This document shows positions 60,401-64,000 of a stretch of DNA of 64,000 nt, piece by piece. Source of the DNA: Nematostella vectensis (Eukaryota > Cnidaria > Anthozoa > Actiniaria > Edwardsiidae). The translations under genes and the position numbers were made by a program. The stretch lies in NCBI RefSeq assembly GCF_932526225.1, contig NC_064047.1, forward strand, positions 8,667,994 to 8,731,993, read 5' to 3'. A model generated the notes under the pieces. It ran no database searches, was not told the origin of the DNA, and saw nothing but the letters and a program-made list of their open reading frames with translations. The first letter of the stretch is position 1; every line of letters begins with the position of its first letter.

Positions 60401-63044
60401 AACTAATGTAATCCTCAGAGCTAATAATCTCTTTAATGAGTGATGAACCAGTAGCGTGTCAGCTGCTGATAAATAGCTTGGTATCGCACTACCGAAGCCT
60501 CGAACGAAACATAAATCATAACAGAATAAGTTCTTTGTTTGCTTCGCTGTTATCCAAAGAAATTAAAGGTTATTGGCTTATCTCCTTATAAATAAATAGC
60601 TTGGCTAAATGGTATTGTAAGTTTAATAATTTAGCTTGTTAGGACATTGTTTCAACCGTTATCGAAGCTTTACTTTCCCCTGTGGATATCCTGACCCACA
60701 AAATATATTCTTAACTCACCATTAACTTTATAAAATGCATTCCACTGTATCTGCGTCTTGAAGAAGATAGGAATTCGAGGTAGAGGCAAAACACAAAGTT
60801 ATAACACGCGTAACGCTGAGGCGGTTAACTGTCGACCAACTAAGACCGCCAAAATTTTGAAATGAAATAATACGCTGGCCCCTGTACTGCTTTTGCTATC
60901 AGTAAAAATATTTGCGAATACAAGCGGAAGACTTGGGAATATTCGAGATCTTACACTTTTAGAATATTCGAGCAGACGCGGTGTCCACCTCATGTCTTAC
61001 CACCGGGGAAGACTTGCGGAAAACATGAGTTTACACCCATGGATTATTAGGGGAAGACATGCGAATACGATTAAAAGGGGGTATACCAAAGGGGGGTTAT
61101 GAAGACATGCGAATATGCGCGTAAGACATGGGGAATATTCCAGATCTTACACTTTTAGAATATTCGAGCAGACGCGGTGTCCACCTCATGTCTTACCACC
61201 GGCGAAGACTTGCGGAAACATGAGTTTACACCCATGGATTATTGGGGGAAGACATGCGAATACGAACAAAAGGGGGGTTACCAAAGGTGGGTTATGAAGA
61301 CATGCAAATATGCGCGTAAGACAAGGGGAATATTCCAGATCTTACACTGTAGAATATTCGAGTAGACGGGGAGTCGACTTCATGTCTTACCATCGGGGAA
61401 GACTCGTGTAAAACACGAGTTTACACCCGTGGATTATTTGGGAAAGACATGAGGTAGACACTTAGTATGCACCTTGTCTTCCATGTGGTGTAAATTAGAT
61501 GCATACTTGCATCTTCCGTGTGTCTTCACACAGTGTATATTAGGGCATTACTTGTTGTAATTTTTAGTCTTGAGTATATTCGGAGAATACTTAGGGAAGA
61601 CACGGGAATATTTACCCCTAGGGGGAAGACGCAAGGAAGACAGAGGAAGATTTCGAATCTTACTTAACACATTGACCCCTCAACCGGCCTGTCCCGGCTT
61701 TGGGAAGTACCCACAACCCAAAAAATTCATAAATGCAAAATAAACACAACAAGATGAAGATACTCAGGCATCAGTCTAGGGATAAATGGTCTTGCAGATA
61801 TGCATCCAACCAAGGTGTTGGCATCTACTCTTAAGCCAAATAATAGCACAGGTTCTTTGACAAATCTCAAATCGAACAAGGAGAGAAAAGCAGAAACACC
61901 CCTCTCAATAAAACGCTCAAAATACCACACAAGGGAGAGAGATCAGCAAACACAGCTCAAGATACAAATAGATACCTTTATTCTGATCCTCCAGGTACAT
62001 TTCCATGGCCTCAAAACACAATGTCCACTCCTTGAAGGCTTGTACAACCACGAAGATGTCTTTAAGGATTGCAAAGCATTCTAGGAGATCCAGGGGAAAA
62101 TACACGAGAGGGAGGGCCAGTCAACACTCCTCTCCCCAAAGTCAGATGTAAGTCTTTTCACCCCAAAGCCAAACAAATCAATTCCAGGTCATACAGAACC
62201 AGAATAGCAGTGTAAACAATTTTGGAATCAATTTGGTTTTAGAAAAGACAGCATTTAGGAGAGCTGTGGTGATTCATTAGAAAATTATTTTCTCATCCAG
62301 GCAAAGCCAAACAAGAAAAAATCAACATGAATCCACCTTTGCTTGCAAATATCCATAAGCAAAGCACTCAATTATGCCCCAAAAGACTTCATGGTGTCCT
62401 GAGACACTCTCCTAATATGCTCATAGCTGTATTTTTTATGAAAAATACAAGCAACCATCAACTTGTGCTGGCTTCAGCACAACGATGAGGGATTCAAAGT
62501 GGGGACCGCAAAGCACTGTTGGAAAGCTAGGATACCGCTGACTAGGTGCAGCTGTGTTTGACTTTGACGGGCTGTATAAAACTCAGAATAGGGGGGAGGT
62601 ATCTGTTTTCAGTCTGTTTTTTTGTAAATTCAGCTCAAAAAAAGCCAGGAGTCAATGGGTTAAATCTGCCTTCGGGAGTATATCTGAGAATACTCGACTT
62701 TTTTTGCAGTGTCCATGTAAACTGCGTGGCAGCACAATGCGCATTATATAGCAGTCCAAATAAGACCCCCTGTAATGTAAATCAAGAGTGTAATTCAGCC
62801 TATGGCTGCAATTCTGGATTAAGCCAACCCAGCTTCCTTTCCTTTCCTTTGTCCATTCATTATAATGGAGTTGCCAATGTGCTCTCTTAATGGAGCTCCT
62901 TAAAATCAAACAATGTATTTTTTCCTTAAAATATAATGTTTACCTCATCAAACAGTTGTGTCCCATCCTTTCCCGCCCCCTTCATGATCTCAGGTATCCC
63001 ACCTGGGTGATACTCAAGGTAAGGCGTCAGATTGTATACTTTTC
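40863..63044 (-). CDS. CYB5R4: CYB5R4-like (Ncb5or) cytochrome b5 / CS / b5-reductase fusion, N-terminus outside window
   Basis: Fourteen exons on the minus strand: 63044-62944, 48203-48041, 47275-47230, 46657-46600, 46335-46239, 46093-46064, 45276-45151, 44499-44359, 44108-43959, 43546-43454, 42905-42845, 42291-42202, 41577-41404 and 40917-40863 (TGA). Every junction is GT/AG and every phase fits, giving about 460 residues; some 60 N-terminal residues are missing. Order: cytochrome b5 domain (KVYNLTPYLEYHPGG, second haem His in VHKWVN), CS/p23-like domain (RYDWYQNDRIVTIAVYT), FAD domain (TRSYTV, IKIYPDGALTP), NAD(P)H domain (IAGGTGFTPM, GICGPEAF), and end LLKGLNYTSNMMHAF. Ncb5or is an ER-linked NAD(P)H oxidoreductase supporting fatty-acid desaturation and redox balance. 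The usual YTP of the flavin motif is YTV here. The first intron seen is 14.7 kb and filled with repeats. Confidence 0.95.
41820..41881. repeat. AATA microsatellite in CYB5R4 intron
   Basis: Run of AATA/AATG tetranucleotides of about 60 bp between the exons at 41404-41577 and 42202-42291. Confidence 0.95.
42955..43199. repeat. About 90-bp tandem repeat, three copies, in CYB5R4 intron
   Basis: Three imperfect units share GAATTTTTGTGTGCGCAAAA and AAAGCTCTTACGGGTATAAC-type motifs between exons 42845-42905 and 43454-43546. No coding role. Confidence 0.75.
43714..43995. repeat. CYB5R4: Tandem duplication (about 145 bp) that includes the 3' end and donor of a CYB5R4 exon
   Basis: GTACATTTTCATTGTCAAA through CTCTTACCAACAGCAA occurs twice, at about 43708-43855 and 43855-43995. 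The second copy holds the true exon end (codons for TLQQLAV, donor at 43958). The first copy repeats the codons TLQQFAV and a donor-like GTAAGAG, but lacks an acceptor, so it is a partial pseudo-exon. Confidence 0.75.
44780..45127. mobile_element. MITE in CYB5R4 intron next to a splice donor
   Basis: The left end is CATACCTGTCAACTCTCCCG and the right end is the complement of CATACCTGTCAACCTCCGAA. TCTCAAGATTTTGG pairs further in. The 348-bp element ends 24 bp from the donor side of the exon at 45151-45276. No ORF; superfamily not recognised. Confidence 0.75.
45641..45882. mobile_element. TTAA-flanked MITE in CYB5R4 intron
   Basis: TTAA at 45637-45640 and 45883-45886 flank ends AGCCGCATTGTCACCAGTTT and its complement (about 28 bp, one or two mismatches). 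It is 242 bp long, with TTAA target sites as for piggyBac-like elements. A related copy lies at 28318-28544. Confidence 0.82.
47572..47691. repeat. 60-bp tandem duplication in CYB5R4 intron
   Basis: GGTGTTTTTAAAAGCACCCC through GCCTCCCTCA occurs twice in a row, differing only at the last bases. Each copy contains the near-palindrome GGTGTTTTTAAAAGCACC. Confidence 0.9.
47840..48015. repeat. Paralogous copy of the sequence flanking the 39.6-kb foldback element
   Basis: ATCGGCTGATTTGCAGAAGC, TTGAATTTGGTAAATAAAG and AGATGGTTATTTTTGAGAT match the flanks at 39555-39612 and 40247-40315. The 628-bp element is absent here. Confidence 0.55.
48318..48431. repeat. TTTA microsatellite in CYB5R4 intron
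   Basis: About 28 copies of TTTA/TTAT with one TATA interruption, between the CYB5R4 exon at 48203 and the 35-bp satellite. Confidence 0.97.
48852..58358. repeat. 9.5-kb satellite array, 35-bp unit, inside a CYB5R4 intron
   Basis: About 270 head-to-tail copies of a 35-bp unit containing AATAGACCACCATAGAGTGG then TTAAAATCTTCACAT. Common variants are CCATCATAG, CCAAAATAG, CCACCAAAG, CCTTCATAGAGTAG, CTTTGCAT and CTTTACAT. Each unit carries ACCAC-N6-GTGGT, a small hairpin. Ordered variants recur as blocks: the CTTTGCAT marker appears near 51161, 52284, 53859, 55399 and 57359, spaced about 1.1 to 2.0 kb, and the last three steps are exact multiples of 35. Stops occur in every frame, so there are no long ORFs. 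Confidence 0.97.
58449..58550 (+). mobile_element. tRNA-derived SINE head
   Basis: GATGGCTCAGTGGTACGGGC fits the RNA polymerase III A box, and AGGGTACAAACCCAGG about 40 bp on fits a B box. A T-run follows at 58539-58549. It lies just outside the satellite and just left of the CACTA-like element. A functional tRNA is unlikely because the acceptor stem does not close. Confidence 0.6.
60930..61400. repeat. About 200-bp subterminal tandem repeats of the CACTA-like element
   Basis: Two and a half units begin GAATATTCGAGCAGACGCGG, then CATGTCTTACCACCGG, ACACCCATGGATTATT and GAAGACATGCGAATA. They start near 60959, 61158 and 61349 and give short spurious ORFs. Confidence 0.8.
61668..62659. mobile_element. 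TTAA-flanked element nested in the CACTA-like transposon
   Basis: TTAA at 61664-61667 and 62660-62663. The ends are CACATTGACCCCT and the complement of CCCATTGACTCCT (11 of 13 match). The 992-bp interior has only short broken frames on the minus strand (ECFAILKDIFVVVQAF and others), with no recognised transposase. It has the structure of a piggyBac-type non-autonomous element. Confidence 0.65.
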
Positions 63045-63419
63045 CTGGGAAGAAATAATAAAGAAGCATCAAGGTACGACTAGATTCTAACTTTGTTCCC
63101 AGCTGGGGGGGGGGAAGGGGGGGGAGGGAATACGAAGCACCATTCAATACTGTATCTCAGTCCAGGATACAAGGACCAAAATCACAGAAGGGAAGACAAT
63201 AAAATGAACTTTCATGAGAATAATTTATCACGATATATTTACATTGGTCAAATATATTTCAAACATAATACAGGATGACTTTCCTAGTGTTGATTCATAT
63301 GTTCAGTTCTGCTGTGTTTAATTATTTGGATTGGGAACATCGGGCACATACCCAGGAATGAGGGTTGCACATACATAGGTATCATATTGAAAAAGCATAG
63401 GATTTTATGATTCCTTAAT

Positions 63420-63746
63420 AAAATGACCCACTTTTGGCTGCCAAAGGGGGGTTCATGCACACCCTGTTCACTGCGCAGATTCAGACGTGGTCGAGTTGAA
63501 GGCATGGGAAGGCGCCACAGGCAGCCACCATACAACTCATGTCTGACCACAGATCACAGCTAAGATTGAAATTGTTGGTTTTTTGGAGGGAAAAAAATTG
63601 GCAAACCCGGAGAAAAATCAGGAGCAAAGGTGAGACCAACCAGCTCAACTCATGTCGCAACCGGAAATTGAACCCAGAACCCAGTGGTGTGAGGCACAGG
63701 TGCTACAGGGTGATGACGCACTGCCAACTGCGCCACCTGGGCTCCC
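63420..63746 (-). mobile_element. tRNA-derived SINE
   Basis: Read on the minus strand from about 63746: GCCCAGGTGGCGCAGTTGGC (A box) and CTGGGTTCAATTTCCGG (B box) about 60 bp apart, then a non-tRNA body. This is a classic SINE layout, inside a CYB5R4 intron in the same direction as the gene. The 3' end is uncertain. Confidence 0.65.
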
Positions 63747-64000
63747 TTACAAATACCATATTTATTTTGATTTTGTCAACAGAAACTCCACCTCAAGTCA
63801 CCTTTGATTTATCGTAACCTACAGGATTAAGTGCAGCTTAGTCTGATCTAAAACATGTATCCTAGTTTTACCACCTTGAAAATCATTGTAGCGCAAGCCA
63901 AGCAGCGTCAAAGAAATGTTTTGCTGATGCATGTAGTTGAGAAACATCTTCTTGTCATGCCCTACAAAATTTGTTGCAGGCTACATGTTTTTGTAGTGTC

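Larger units (their letters stand above)
58691..62711. mobile_element. CACTA (EnSpm)-like non-autonomous DNA transposon
   Basis: The left end is CACGGCAAAAAAAGTCGAGT. The right end, read on the minus strand, is CACTGCAAAAAAAGTCGAGT: 19 of 20 bases match. TCC lies outside both ends (58688-58690 and 62712-62714), a 3-bp target-site duplication as expected for the CACTA superfamily. Subterminal repeats with GTGTCTTCC and GAATATTC motifs occur at 58730-59130 and inverted at 60890-61660. No transposase frame is visible in the 59.15-60.89 kb core. It is interrupted by a TTAA element at 61668-62659. Confidence 0.78.

Noticed and set aside
63864-63958. Possible minus-strand exon (HDKKMFLNYMHQQNISLTLL) with a donor whose phase would fit the CYB5R4 exon at 63044
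   Set aside because: The residues do not resemble the conserved stretch before the cytochrome b5 core (no DCW-type motif), and the acceptor is weak. The phase match alone has a one-in-three chance.

Overview
This is a eukaryotic nuclear window: intron-rich genes with GT/AG splice sites, AT-rich spacers, many inverted-repeat transposons and long satellite arrays. Five multi-exon genes read clearly as orthologues of animal genes. Their intron richness, the compact divergent promoters and the TTAA/TA-flanked foldback elements suggest an anthozoan cnidarian such as a sea anemone. That assignment is an inference, and the species cannot be fixed from the sequence alone.

Layout, left to right. 1-1710 (-): the 5' part of UBE2J1 (ER-associated ubiquitin-conjugating enzyme). 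It starts 217 bp from the start codon of DNAJC8 (1928-6567, +, spliceosome-associated J-protein), with an apparent shared promoter between them. A 25-bp minisatellite (about 7.55-8.74 kb) and a truncated LINE reverse transcriptase (about 9.05-9.86 kb) follow. 10259-21146 (-): CRYL1 (lambda-crystallin / L-gulonate 3-dehydrogenase), complete in seven coding exons. Its third intron holds a 5.8-kb foldback element with about 115-bp terminal inverted repeats and a 4-kb tandem array. 22.2-31.5 kb (+): a TNFAIP3/A20-like gene, divergent from CRYL1, encoding an OTU deubiquitinase and nine A20 zinc fingers. A perfect NF-kappaB-type site lies in the divergent promoter. 32993-34075 (-): an intronless class A GPCR. 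34-40.8 kb: intergenic sequence with a CRE/E-box-rich tandem repeat and a 628-bp foldback element carrying an 11-bp minisatellite. 40863-63044 and beyond (-): CYB5R4 (cytochrome b5 / CS / b5-reductase fusion, Ncb5or). Fourteen exons were found; the N-terminus lies outside the window. One 14.7-kb intron of CYB5R4 contains a 9.5-kb, 35-bp satellite, a tRNA-derived SINE and a 4-kb CACTA-like transposon that is itself interrupted by a TTAA-flanked element.

The genes are individually regulated housekeeping or signalling genes, not an operon. Two neighbouring themes stand out: ubiquitin signalling (UBE2J1, A20) and two head-to-head gene pairs. UBE2J1, CYB5R4 and TNFAIP3 all map to human chromosome arm 6q, which fits ancient synteny. 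The exon models below were assembled by hand from splice sites, reading phase and remembered family sequences. No alignment or database search was run.
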